Assembly (NCBI GenBank): GCA_021325365.1
Contig: JAJPHF010000094.1
Coordinates: 1 to 36,347 of the forward strand
DNA length: 36,347 bases
Direction of reading: 5' to 3'
Source of the DNA: Pseudomonadota bacterium
GTDB taxonomy: Bacteria > Chloroflexota > UBA6077 > JAJPHF01
Part shown: positions 7,388 through 15,753 of the stretch, in pieces
Position numbering within the stretch: position 1 is the first letter of the stretch
Layout of the letters: each line of letters opens with the position of its first letter
Made by a program: the position numbers and the translations under genes
The notes under the pieces: generated by a model
Told to the model about the DNA's origin: nothing
Seen by the model: the letters and a program-made list of their open reading frames with translations, nothing else
The model's database searches: none

Positions 7388-8908
7388 TCAGCTCGCCAGG
7401 GCGCGGACGGAGACGGTGTGGAGGCCGGCAGCGCCGTCGGGCAGCGGGTCGGCGGCAATGGCGCTCTGTGTCACGCCGGTGCCATCGGTGGCGCGCACCT
7501 TGACCGTGTACTCCCCAGGGGCAGGCGGCGTCCACTCCGCCGTCCAGAGCACCCAGGTGAGCGGCCCGAGCGGCTGCTTCAGCCGCGCCGGCTGCCACGA
7601 CTGCCCGCCGTCCACGCTGTACTCGACCAGCGCGATGCCTCGGTCGCCGGCGAAGGCGACGCCGCCGATCAGCAGCGGCTCAAGGTTCGTGGTGGTCAGG
7701 GCGGCCAGCGTGTCGATCCGCGACATCGTTTTGACGATCGCGTCGTCGCTCCAGCCACGCTGCTGCCAGAAGCCTTTGAAGTCGTGATCGAGCACTTCGA
7801 TCCTGCGAACCCACTTGACATTCTTCATGCCGTAGATACCCGGCACCAGCAGCCGCGCCGGATAGCCGTGCTTCGGCGTCAGCGGCTCGCCGTTCATCTC
7901 GTAGACGACGATCGTCTCTGGCTGCATCGCCTTCTCGAAGCGGATGCTGTCCCGGTAATCGTCGGCGCAGGTGAACACCACCTTGAAAGCGGCCGCAGAG
8001 GGGCCGGCCCGCGCCAGCAAGTCGCGCAGGCGCACGCCCCGCCACTGAGCGTTGCCGATCAGGTCGCCGCCCACCTCGTTGCTGATGCACATGAGAGTGC
8101 GGTAGTCCTCGACCGCGGGCAGCGCCCGCAGCTCGTCGTAGCCGAGCGCAAAGGGGTGATCGACCTGGCCGCCGATCTCCAGACGCCAGCCCTCTACGTC
8201 GACCGTGGGGTCAGCGAAGAAGTTCTTGGACACCGTGTAGAACGTTCCCACCGGCGTGACCTCGGCGGGCATGCGGCTGAGTCCCCTGGGCACCGCCGCC
8301 GAGAGGGCCTGGGTGGCTCCACGCGACAGACCAGCGACGATCTCCCAGACGCCAACCCCGGCGGCCAGGGCGAACACGCCGCCGATACCGGCCAGCCGCA
8401 GCAGCCGGCGTCGGCGCGGGTCGGCCTCGGGGCCGCTGGGCAGCGGGCGCACGAGCCGCGTCAGCCCGGAGAACGCCGCCCCGTAGACGGCGAAGAGCAT
8501 GGCCAGCGTGAGGGTGGCGCCGACCGCGCCCTGGCGGGTGGCGCTGCCGAACGGTCCCGCCCCCAGCGTGGCCAGCCCCAGCCAGGCCGTCGCCGCCCAC
8601 AGCCCAGCGAGCCATAACAGCCCGTCGCGCAGGCCCAGGTGACGTCGCGCGGCCATCGCGCCGGCCAGCCCGCCAAGGCCGACCAAGCCGCCAACCACGC
8701 TGGCGAACAAGAGGCGCTTGGCGACGGACCCCAGCAGTGCGAGGAGAGCGTCGAACAGGGGCAGCGGCACGACGAACGTCAGGCGATCGGCGAGCAGCTC
8801 GGCCAGCGACGGGCTATCCAGCGCCAGCCACAGGAGGAACATCGTGAGCACCGCGAGCGCGCCGGCACCCAACCCGGCCAGGAACCCCGTGCGGCGGCTG
8901 GCGGTCAT
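7388..8908 (-). CDS. Membrane-fused sulfite-oxidase-family molybdopterin enzyme
   Basis: 506-aa protein. The N-terminal 190 residues contain about five hydrophobic segments (near 10-30, 65-88, 95-115, 128-150 and 170-190). The fifth follows an Arg cluster (RRRRLLRLAGIGG), resembling a Tat-type signal inside the protein. From about residue 213 it is a sulfite-oxidase/MsrP-type Moco domain: FYTVSKNFFADPTVDVEGW, the Moco-ligating Cys274 in LMCISNEVGGDLIGNAQW, then VFTCADDYRDSI, LLVPGIYGMKNVKWV and a C-terminal immunoglobulin-like dimerisation domain (YSVDGGQSWQPA... GEYTVKVRATD). It should oxidise or reduce small S- or N-oxyanions or sulfoxides on the outer face of the membrane. ATG 8908 has a GGGAGGG SD. 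No haem or cytochrome gene is adjacent, so the electron partner is unknown. The enzyme class is secure, the substrate is not. Confidence 0.9.
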   Translation of the reverse strand: MTASRRTGFLAGLGAGALAVLTMFLLWLALDSPSLAELLADRLTFVVPLPLFDALLALLGSVAKRLLFASVVGGLVGLGGLAGAMAARRHLGLRDGLLWLAGLWAATAWLGLATLGAGPFGSATRQGAVGATLTLAMLFAVYGAAFSGLTRLVRPLPSGPEADPRRRRLLRLAGIGGVFALAAGVGVWEIVAGLSRGATQALSAAVPRGLSRMPAEVTPVGTFYTVSKNFFADPTVDVEGWRLEIGGQVDHPFALGYDELRALPAVEDYRTLMCISNEVGGDLIGNAQWRGVRLRDLLARAGPSAAAFKVVFTCADDYRDSIRFEKAMQPETIVVYEMNGEPLTPKHGYPARLLVPGIYGMKNVKWVRRIEVLDHDFKGFWQQRGWSDDAIVKTMSRIDTLAALTTTNLEPLLIGGVAFAGDRGIALVEYSVDGGQSWQPARLKQPLGPLTWVLWTAEWTPPAPGEYTVKVRATDGTGVTQSAIAADPLPDGAAGLHTVSVRALAS

Positions 8909-9289
8909 GTTACCCTCCCGGGCAGGCGGACAAGGGCGCCGGGCAGGCCCTCGACAGGACCCGCCCGGCGACCGCCTACCAGCGTCCGGCGCCGGGGCGA
9001 GGGCGGCGGCGGCAGCCGCGCCTTCGTGACACACCTGTAACCCGTCGGGCACCGACGCCGAATCTGCGACGAGAAGCGGCTAGAATGACTATCCTGAGCT
9101 AGTGTAGCGCGGCCGGTGTCGTAGCTGTATATCAATCACCCGGGACGGCCATCTCGGTGTACAGTCTGAGGACGCATGCCGGCCGGAGCGAGCAGCTGGC
9201 GTGGAACTTGCAGCGGCGGGCGACGGCGACGTTGCCGCCCGCCGCGACCGGCTCTGGCAGCCTGCTGCCGTGTGGAGAGAATAGAGCCC
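8909..9289. other. Divergent intergenic region between molybdoenzyme and histidine kinase genes
   Basis: 381 bp. It must hold promoters for both flanking genes. A TAGAAT at 9081-9086 could be a plus-strand -10 but has no matching -35. An in-frame upstream extension of the kinase frame reaches 9176 without good SD support. I see no repeat, RNA gene or operator here. Confidence 0.4.
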
Positions 9290-11278
9290 GTGAACGGAGT
9301 GGATCCCGCGCTCGCGCGGCTGGAAACGTCGCCCGTCGCCCGTGCACACACCGCACCGGAGGAGCCGGGGAACGACGAGGCGCCGGCGCCCCCCGCCCGG
9401 CCGTGGCAAGCGAGTCTCTACCGCTCACTGCAGGCCGTCGAGGGAGCGATTCACCGCGCCGCGCGGCCTATCACGCGCTCGTTGCGGCGCAAGCTGATGG
9501 TCACGATCGGCGTCTGCCTGCTGCCGCTGGCGCTGCTCTTCCTCGTGAGCTTCAGCCAGCGCTACGCCGACCGCCGCGCCGAGGAGCTGGCCGCCAACCG
9601 TGAGGTGGCCGAGGCGCTGGCCGTCGCCGCTGAGGCCTACGTCCGCAACCTGGACCACCAGCTTCGCTCCGTGGGCTTCGCGCTCGGGCGGCTCGACCCG
9701 GACCAGCAGCTCGCCGTGGTGCAAGCCTATCTTGCGCTGAATCGCCTGCCGTATGCCGATCTGGACCAACTTGGCCCGGCGACGCCACAGGGCCATGCGG
9801 TGCCTTACACCGACGTGGCGCTTCTCGCCCTCGTCGATCCGGACGGCACGGTGGTGGCCGCCGATCCGGCGAGCGCCGTTGGGGCCACGCTCGCCGACGC
9901 GCCCTACGTCGTGGCCGCGCGCGACGCCCCCGACCTGGCGTCCGCCGTCGTCTCCGACCTGCTGCCGGCCGCCGGCGACGATCCGCCGACCTTCGCGCTC
10001 GCCCGGCCCGTGCGCCGACCCGACGGCACGCCGGTGGGCGTGCTGGTCGCTTATGTCGATACGAGCGCGCTCGGCCGGGTGCTACCGCTGGACCGGCTGG
10101 ACCAGGCGCACGGCGCGCTGGTGGACCGGCAGGGGCGGCTGGTCTACGACAGCGCGCGCCCTGACCTCCCCTGGGCGCAGCGCGACGTTTCGGCGCTCCC
10201 GCTGGTGCGCACCGCGCTCGGCGGTCGGCCGGCCGTAAGCGAGCGGTTCGACGATCCCGTGACCGGCGTCGCCAGCCTGGGCGCCGCGGCCCCCATCCCG
10301 CGGCTGGGCTGGGCCGCGACGTCGGCGCGCCCGGTCGCCGACGCGATGGCGCGCACCGACGCCGCCGCCCGTCAGGAGGGCACGATCTTCGTGCTGACGC
10401 TGCTGCTGGCCCTGGTCCTGGCCGCGTTTCTGGCCAGCACCCTCCTCCGGCCGCTGCGCGCCCTCCAGGCCGCGGTGCTGGCGCTCGCCGGCGGCGACTA
10501 CGGCAGCCGCGTGCCGGCCGCGGGCGACGATGAGGTGGCCGACCTGGGCCACGCTTACAATACGATGGCCGCGCGCCTGCAAAGCCTGGAGGAGGAGCGC
10601 GAGGCGTTCGCGGCGATGGTGGCGCACGACCTCCGTAGCCCGCTGACAGCGGTGCGCGGGTCGGCGCAGCTGCTACAACAGCGCGTGCCCGAGGACCCCC
10701 TCGTCCAGCGCCGCCTAGACACGATCGTGCGCGAGACCGATCGCGTGGCCCGGCTCGCCGCCGACCTGGGCGACGCGTCGCGCGCCGCTGCCGGCCGCCT
10801 GGAGGTGCGCCCGGTGCGGGTGGACCTGACCACCCTTACACGCGAGGCGGTGGACCGGCAGCAGGCGGCAGGCGTGACGCAGCCCTTGCAGTTCGACGCG
10901 CCCGGTGCCCCCATCTGGGTCAACGCCGATCCCGAGCGCATCGCGCAGGTCTTGGACAACCTGATCGGCAATGCGGCGAAGTACAGTCCGCCCGACCGGC
11001 CGATTCGGGTCGAGCTCGAGGCGAACGGCCAGGCGTGCCTCCGCGTGCAGGACCAGGGTCCCGGCGTGCCGCCGGATGAGCTACCGCACCTGTTCGAGCG
11101 GTTCTACCGCACGCGCGGCGCGCGGCGCGGCGATAAGAAAGGCTCGGGCCTCGGCCTGTACATCAGCCACGAGATCGCGCAGGCTCACGGCGGGACGTTG
11201 ACCGCCGAGAGCGCGCCCGGGGCCGGCAGCCGCTTCACCCTCGCCCTCCCGCTCGCCCCGCCGCCGGCCGGCCGCTAG
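9290..11278 (+). CDS. Membrane sensor histidine kinase with extracytoplasmic Cache-like domain
   Basis: 662 aa if the GTG at 9290 is used (GGAGAGA nine bases upstream); an in-frame ATG at 9176 would add 38 basic residues and lacks SD support. Order: disordered N-terminus; TM1 about residues 68-88; extracytoplasmic sensor of about 270 residues with dCache-like features (VALLALVDPDGTVVAADPA, GVLVAYVDTSALGRVL); TM2 (FVLTLLLALVLAAFLAS); HAMP; HisKA with phospho-acceptor His446 in MVAHDLRSPLTAV; HATPase_c with N box NLIGNAAKYS, G1 VQDQGPGVPPDE, F box LFERFYR and G2 GSGLGLYISHEIA. All kinase motifs are intact. No response regulator is adjacent, so it is an orphan kinase. Its stop codon shares the tetranucleotide CTAG with the convergent NADH dehydrogenase gene. 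Confidence 0.92.
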   Translation: MNGVDPALARLETSPVARAHTAPEEPGNDEAPAPPARPWQASLYRSLQAVEGAIHRAARPITRSLRRKLMVTIGVCLLPLALLFLVSFSQRYADRRAEELAANREVAEALAVAAEAYVRNLDHQLRSVGFALGRLDPDQQLAVVQAYLALNRLPYADLDQLGPATPQGHAVPYTDVALLALVDPDGTVVAADPASAVGATLADAPYVVAARDAPDLASAVVSDLLPAAGDDPPTFALARPVRRPDGTPVGVLVAYVDTSALGRVLPLDRLDQAHGALVDRQGRLVYDSARPDLPWAQRDVSALPLVRTALGGRPAVSERFDDPVTGVASLGAAAPIPRLGWAATSARPVADAMARTDAAARQEGTIFVLTLLLALVLAAFLASTLLRPLRALQAAVLALAGGDYGSRVPAAGDDEVADLGHAYNTMAARLQSLEEEREAFAAMVAHDLRSPLTAVRGSAQLLQQRVPEDPLVQRRLDTIVRETDRVARLAADLGDASRAAAGRLEVRPVRVDLTTLTREAVDRQQAAGVTQPLQFDAPGAPIWVNADPERIAQVLDNLIGNAAKYSPPDRPIRVELEANGQACLRVQDQGPGVPPDELPHLFERFYRTRGARRGDKKGSGLGLYISHEIAQAHGGTLTAESAPGAGSRFTLALPLAPPPAGR

Positions 11279-13188
11279 CTCGACTCGGCCGGCGCGGAGG
11301 CGGCGAGGCGCTCGGCCACGATGGCGTCGAGGCGCTCGCGGAAGAAGGGGCCATGTGTGGCGAGCGCCATGAAGTCGCCGCGCTCCATGCTGAGCAGGTC
11401 CACGGGAGTGATGGCGCGCACCGTGGCGTTCCGGCGGAGGCCGCGGAGCAGCGCCATCTCGCCGAAGTAGTCACCCGCGCTCAATTCGTTCAGCCGCGTT
11501 TCGGCGCCCCCGGGCTCGATGCGCACCACTTCAACCTTGCCTTCGATGATGAGGAAGAAACGCGAACCGACATCGCCCTGCTCGACGATGGCCTGGCCCG
11601 GCTGGTAGTGCATCCGCACGATCGAGGTGGTGCGCTCCAGCTTCAAACGCGCTGTATCGCGCGGCAGGGCAGAGCCGAGTAGCCAGTCGGCCAGCACGCG
11701 CACCTTCCGCTCCCGGCTCGGCAGCTTGGACAGGTACACACCCCGCCACAGCCACCAGGCCGGCCAGCCCGACAGGCGCCGCCCGAACACCTCGGCCACC
11801 GCCGAGCCGTGGCCGAGCGACGCAAGCTGCCCCAGTCCGCCGAAAGCGAACGGCAGCTTGCGACCGCTGTCGAGCGTTGCCAACAGGTTGTGCGCCAGGA
11901 AGCGCGCCTCGCGGATAGCGTACTGCGCGGTCGGCGGGCATGTGCCGCCGGTGCGAGCGTCGGGCACGGCGGCCAAGTCGCCGAGCGCGTACACGCCCGG
12001 CTCGCTCGTCTGCAGATACTCGTTCACGACGACGGCGCCGCGCTCGTTGCGGCCGCACGGCACCGTCTCGACCAGCGGGTGCGGCCGGTTGCCGATAGTG
12101 GCGACGAGCGTGCGGGTGGGGAGCAAGCTCCCGTCGCGCAGCACCGCCTCGGTTGGGGTAAGCGCCGAGATACCGCTGTTGGTCTTAACCTCGATGCCCT
12201 TGCGCTCGAGCTGGCGTTTGGCGAAGGCGGCCAGCCGCTCGTTGACCTCGGGCAGAATGCGCGGCCCCGACTGAATCAGCACCAGGCGCAGCTCGCGCCG
12301 GTCGATGCCGGGGTAGAGCGGCAAGGCGTCGTGCAGGAGATCGGCTAGCTCGGCCATCACCTCGACGCCCGAGAAGCCGCCGCCCGCGACGGCAAAGGTC
12401 AATAGGCGCCCGCGCTCGTCGGGGTCGCCCTCGGCGTCGGCCTTCTCCAACATGTCTAGCGCGTGGTTCCGCAGGCCGAAGCCGTCGCCCACCGTCTTAG
12501 CGAGAATGGCATGCTCGGTGAGGCCGGGGAAGCGCGAGAGGTCAGTTACCGAGCCGAGCGCCAGCACCAAGGAGTCGAACGCCACGGGGTAGAGACGGTC
12601 TTCCAGGCCGGTGCTCACGTGGACCTGGCGCGCGGGGAAGTCGATGGCCTGCACCTCGCCGCTAAACACCTGAGTGCGGGGCAGCAGACGGCGTAGGGGC
12701 GTCAGGATGTGCTGTGTTTCGATGCTGCCCGACACCAGCTCGGCCAGCATCGGCTGGAACAGAAAATAGTTGTCGCGGCTGATGAGCGTGACGCCCACGT
12801 CGCGGCGGCGGCGCAGGCGCTTCTCTAGCTCCAGCGCCGTGTAGACGCCGCCGAAGCCGCCGCCCAGGATCAGCACCTCGTGGCGGCGCGGCCCCTCCAG
12901 GCGGAAGCGGCGGCTACCCACCCGCAGCAGGTCGCCGGGCCGCAGCGGCGCCGGGCCGCCCAGGCGGCGCTCGTTCACGTAGGTGCCGGTCGCGGAGTGG
13001 AGGTCGCTGACCGTGACGTGGCCGTGGCTGACGACGAGCTGCGCGTGTCGCGGGGAGACGTCGGGATCGCGGAGAGGCAGACTGCTCGCGGGGTCGCTGC
13101 CCAGCGTCACCTTGCCCTCGCGCAGCAGCCGTCGCACCGAGGCGGCCTCCTCGGCGACGAGAGCCAGCGGGACGTTGGCAGCGTTCAT
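11275..13188 (-). CDS. FHA - type II NADH dehydrogenase - cyclic-nucleotide-binding fusion
   Basis: 637-aa three-part protein. Residues about 25-97: FHA phosphothreonine-binding domain (SPRHAQLVV, DLHSATGTYVNERRL; the usual GR is GS at 30-31). Residues about 103-510: NDH-2, the non-pumping FAD NADH:quinone oxidoreductase, with the FAD Rossmann motif EVLILGGGFGGVYTALE, the NADH-binding VAGGGFSGVEVMAELADLL, and the FAD-contacting YALGDLAAVPD; a hydrophobic WPAWWLWRGVYLSKLP near 475-489 fits the membrane-associated C-terminal part of NDH-2. Residues about 515-620: cNMP-binding domain with phosphate-binding cassette FGEMALLRGLRRNATVRA, keeping Glu577 and Arg586 at the spacing of cAMP-binding modules. 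ATG 13188 is preferred over a TTG at 13236. It is divergent from an adenylate cyclase gene. I infer that electron entry from NADH is gated by cAMP and/or Thr phosphorylation. Confidence 0.92.
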   Translation of the reverse strand: MNAANVPLALVAEEAASVRRLLREGKVTLGSDPASSLPLRDPDVSPRHAQLVVSHGHVTVSDLHSATGTYVNERRLGGPAPLRPGDLLRVGSRRFRLEGPRRHEVLILGGGFGGVYTALELEKRLRRRRDVGVTLISRDNYFLFQPMLAELVSGSIETQHILTPLRRLLPRTQVFSGEVQAIDFPARQVHVSTGLEDRLYPVAFDSLVLALGSVTDLSRFPGLTEHAILAKTVGDGFGLRNHALDMLEKADAEGDPDERGRLLTFAVAGGGFSGVEVMAELADLLHDALPLYPGIDRRELRLVLIQSGPRILPEVNERLAAFAKRQLERKGIEVKTNSGISALTPTEAVLRDGSLLPTRTLVATIGNRPHPLVETVPCGRNERGAVVVNEYLQTSEPGVYALGDLAAVPDARTGGTCPPTAQYAIREARFLAHNLLATLDSGRKLPFAFGGLGQLASLGHGSAVAEVFGRRLSGWPAWWLWRGVYLSKLPSRERKVRVLADWLLGSALPRDTARLKLERTTSIVRMHYQPGQAIVEQGDVGSRFFLIIEGKVEVVRIEPGGAETRLNELSAGDYFGEMALLRGLRRNATVRAITPVDLLSMERGDFMALATHGPFFRERLDAIVAERLAASAPAESS

Positions 13189-13370
13189 CGGCTCGGCCCT
13201 AGGCGCCCCAGGGCGCTTGCGGCCAGCGGGAGGCAAGGCGGCCTCTCGTGGCGCCGCACGGTTTTGACGCAGTGTAGCACACCGCGGGGGGCGCGACGAC
13301 CACCGGCAAGGGACTCACGCACGGCGCCCACACGCGTTGTGCGCGCCGGCTTGCAGGCCTCACGGCAATG

Positions 13371-13386
13371 TGTGAAACTAATCACG
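13371..13386. promoter_or_regulatory. CRP-type palindrome between NADH dehydrogenase and adenylate cyclase genes
   Basis: TGTGA-N6-TCACG at 13371-13386 matches nine of ten conserved positions of the cAMP receptor protein site TGTGA-N6-TCACA. It lies in the 284-bp divergent region, 86 bp before the cyclase ATG and 183 bp before the NADH dehydrogenase ATG. A CRP-family regulator binding here could make cAMP control its own synthesis. The flanks do not follow the E. coli AAA/TTT extensions. Apart from this, 13189-13472 shows no clear promoter hexamer pair. Confidence 0.45.
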
Positions 13387-13472
13387 CTTCACGGCCGCGC
13401 TTCAGCGTGGGCTTACCTCGTGCTGGACGCAGGCGGTGCGCCGCGGAGGGCCATCCGGCACAGCGAGGGAAA

Positions 13473-15599
13473 ATGAGCATCGAGCCGGCGGCCGCCGCGC
13501 CCGCGGACCTGGCCGCGCGCGTCCGACAGCTCGAAGAGGCGCTGCGGCGCCAGGCGGTGCTGCGCGAGGTCATGGAGGCGCTCGCCGCCGAGCCGGACCT
13601 GGACACCCTCATTCAGCTAGTCCTCGCCCGCATCACCGACGCCATGCGCGCCGACCGCGCCAGCTTATTTCTCCTCGACCCGACGCGGGGCGACCTCTGG
13701 ACCCGCATCGTGGACGGCGACCAGATCCGCGAGATTCGGCTGCCGCTCGGCCAGGGTATCGCCGGCCACGTCGCCGCAAGCGGCGACACGGTGAACATCC
13801 CCGACGCTTACCAGGATCCCCGCTTCAACCCGGCGTTCGACCGGGCGAGCGGCTACCGCACGCGAACCATTCTGTGTACGCCGCTCGTCGGGCGCGATGG
13901 CGCGCGCCTCGGGGCGGTACAAGTGCTGAACAAGGCTGAGGGCGTCTTTACGCCCGAGGACGAGGCGCTGTTGGCCGCGCTTGGCACCCAAGTCACTATT
14001 GCCCTGCGCAACGCGGCGCTGCTCGAAGCCGAGCGCCGCGAGACCGAGCGGCGCGCTCTCCTACTCGATGTGATGCGCAGCCTGTCGTCTGAGCTGGAGC
14101 TGGACGCGCTGCTCGATGCGATCATGGCGCGGACGACCGAGGCCATGCGCGCCGATCGCAGCACGCTGTTTCTGGTCGACGCGAGCCGGCGCGAGCTGTG
14201 GTCCAAAGTGGCGCAGGGCATGGAGCGAGCCGAGATTCGGTTCCCGATGCACGTCGGCATCGCCGGCCACGTCGCGACCACTGGCGAGACCCTGAACATC
14301 ACGGACGCGTACGCCGAGCCACGCTTCAACAAGGACGTCGACCGCCTCAGCGGCTATCGCACGCGTACTATGCTCTGCATGCCCCTGCGGAACGCGAACG
14401 GCACCGTCATTGGGGTGATGCAATGCCTGAATAAACAGGATGGCGTGTTCACGGCCGAGGACGAGACGCTACTGGGCGCGCTGTGCTCGCAGGCCGCCAT
14501 CGCCCTCGAGAACGCTCGGCTATTCGAAGAAGTCGTGGCCATGAAGAACTACAACGAGAGCATCCTGCGGAGCATGGCCACCGGGGTGCTGGCCATTGAT
14601 ACCGAGAGCCGAGTAACCACGATCAATCCCGCCGCGCTGCGCATCCTCGGCATCGAGGAGGACCGGGAGCTGGTGGGCCGCGCGTATGGTGAGGTACTCC
14701 TCACGAGCCTCAACCCCGAGCTGGACACCGCAGTAACGCGCGTGCTGACCACCGGAGCGCCGCAGGACTCCTACGACCGCCCCATCACGACCCATCGCGG
14801 CCAGACTATGAAGCTCAACCTCAAGGGCATCGCCCTGCACGACGCGCACCAGCAGCGGCTTGGCATGGTACTGGTCATCGAGGACATCACTGAGAAGCAG
14901 CGCGCCGTCTCGGCGCTGTCGCGGCTCGTCAGCCACCAAGTCGCCGACCGAGTGATGAGTCAGGATATCCTGCAGCTCGGCGGCAGCCGCAACAAGGTGA
15001 CCGTGCTGATGTCCGACATCCGCGACTTCACCACGTTTTCCGAGACGACCGATGCGGAAGAAGTGGTGGCCATGCTCAATAGCTACTTCACGCGGATGAC
15101 CGAGGCGATCTTCGACGAGGGCGGCGCGGTGGACAAGTTCATTGGCGACGCCATCATGGCCATCTTTGGCTGGCCGGAGGCGCACGACGACGCGGCCCTG
15201 CGCGCCGTGCGCGCGGCCGTCGAGATTCGACGGCGGCTGTATGCCTTCAACGCGGCCCGCCGCGCACAGGGGAAGCCGCCGATCGAGAACGGCATTGGTC
15301 TGTGCAACGGGGAGGTCGTGTCGGGCGGGATCGGCTCGGAGACGCGCCTCGACTTGACGGTGATCGGCGACACGGTCAACGTGGCCGCACGACTTGAGGG
15401 CCTGAGCAAGCAGTTCGCCTGCAAGATCCTGTTGAACGAGGCCGTCTACCAGGAGATCCGCGAGCACTTCCCCTGCGTGTTCCTGGGAGCCGAGCAGGTG
15501 AAGGGCCGGGCCGAGGCGGTGCGCGTGTACGGCATCCCAGAGACGTTCGTCGAACGCCTCCGGAGCGGTCGGCGAGCGCGGCCGCTGGCCAGCACCTAA
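13473..15599 (+). CDS. GAF-GAF-PAS class III adenylate cyclase
   Basis: 708-aa soluble signalling enzyme predicted to make cAMP from ATP. Order: N-terminal coiled coil (about 12-32); GAF1 (about 38-185); GAF2 (about 208-350), the two being clear duplicates (FNPAFDRASGYRTRTILC versus FNKDVDRLSGYRTRTMLC); PAS (about 362-475, MATGVLAIDTESRVTTINPAAL); then a class III catalytic domain (about 508-685). Metal-binding Asp515 (VLMSDIRDF) and Asp559 (DKFIGDAIMAIFG), adenine-specifying Lys555 and Thr629 (LDLTVIGDTVN), and transition-state Asn636 and Arg640 (NVAARLE) are all present, so it should be active and ATP-specific. ATG 13473 has a GAGGGA SD. The GAF pair may sense cyclic nucleotides or small ligands. 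Divergent from the NADH dehydrogenase with a cNMP-binding domain. Confidence 0.94.
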   Translation: MSIEPAAAAPADLAARVRQLEEALRRQAVLREVMEALAAEPDLDTLIQLVLARITDAMRADRASLFLLDPTRGDLWTRIVDGDQIREIRLPLGQGIAGHVAASGDTVNIPDAYQDPRFNPAFDRASGYRTRTILCTPLVGRDGARLGAVQVLNKAEGVFTPEDEALLAALGTQVTIALRNAALLEAERRETERRALLLDVMRSLSSELELDALLDAIMARTTEAMRADRSTLFLVDASRRELWSKVAQGMERAEIRFPMHVGIAGHVATTGETLNITDAYAEPRFNKDVDRLSGYRTRTMLCMPLRNANGTVIGVMQCLNKQDGVFTAEDETLLGALCSQAAIALENARLFEEVVAMKNYNESILRSMATGVLAIDTESRVTTINPAALRILGIEEDRELVGRAYGEVLLTSLNPELDTAVTRVLTTGAPQDSYDRPITTHRGQTMKLNLKGIALHDAHQQRLGMVLVIEDITEKQRAVSALSRLVSHQVADRVMSQDILQLGGSRNKVTVLMSDIRDFTTFSETTDAEEVVAMLNSYFTRMTEAIFDEGGAVDKFIGDAIMAIFGWPEAHDDAALRAVRAAVEIRRRLYAFNAARRAQGKPPIENGIGLCNGEVVSGGIGSETRLDLTVIGDTVNVAARLEGLSKQFACKILLNEAVYQEIREHFPCVFLGAEQVKGRAEAVRVYGIPETFVERLRSGRRARPLAST

Positions 15600-15698
15600 C
15601 CGGGTGCGCCGCCGGGTGGCGCGAACTCGGCGTCAGCAGCCGCCGAGCCTGTCACTGGCACCAGCGCTCCGCTTGTTCGATGGTGAGGTCACCGTCAC

Positions 15699-15733
15699 AA
15701 AAGGGGGCCGGGGCGGCGTGAGCGCCCCGGCCC
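15699..15733 (-). terminator. Intrinsic terminator of the cupredoxin-like gene
   Basis: Arms 15705-15715 and 15723-15733 pair perfectly over 11 bp around a seven-base loop. On the minus strand the stem is followed by CCTTTTGT, so it is a standard rho-independent terminator 21 bp after the stop of the gene at 15754. It may also serve the converging adenylate cyclase transcript. Confidence 0.85.
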
Positions 15734-15753
15734 TCGTTCCCGTGCGGTCGTGC

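Noticed and set aside
7418..8617. 399-aa plus-strand frame opposite the molybdoenzyme
   Set aside because: Antisense shadow with His/Gln/Arg-rich low-information sequence.
9176..9289. N-terminal extension of the histidine kinase from ATG 9176
   Set aside because: No SD, basic low-information residues; the GTG at 9290 has GGAGAGA upstream. Not fully excluded.
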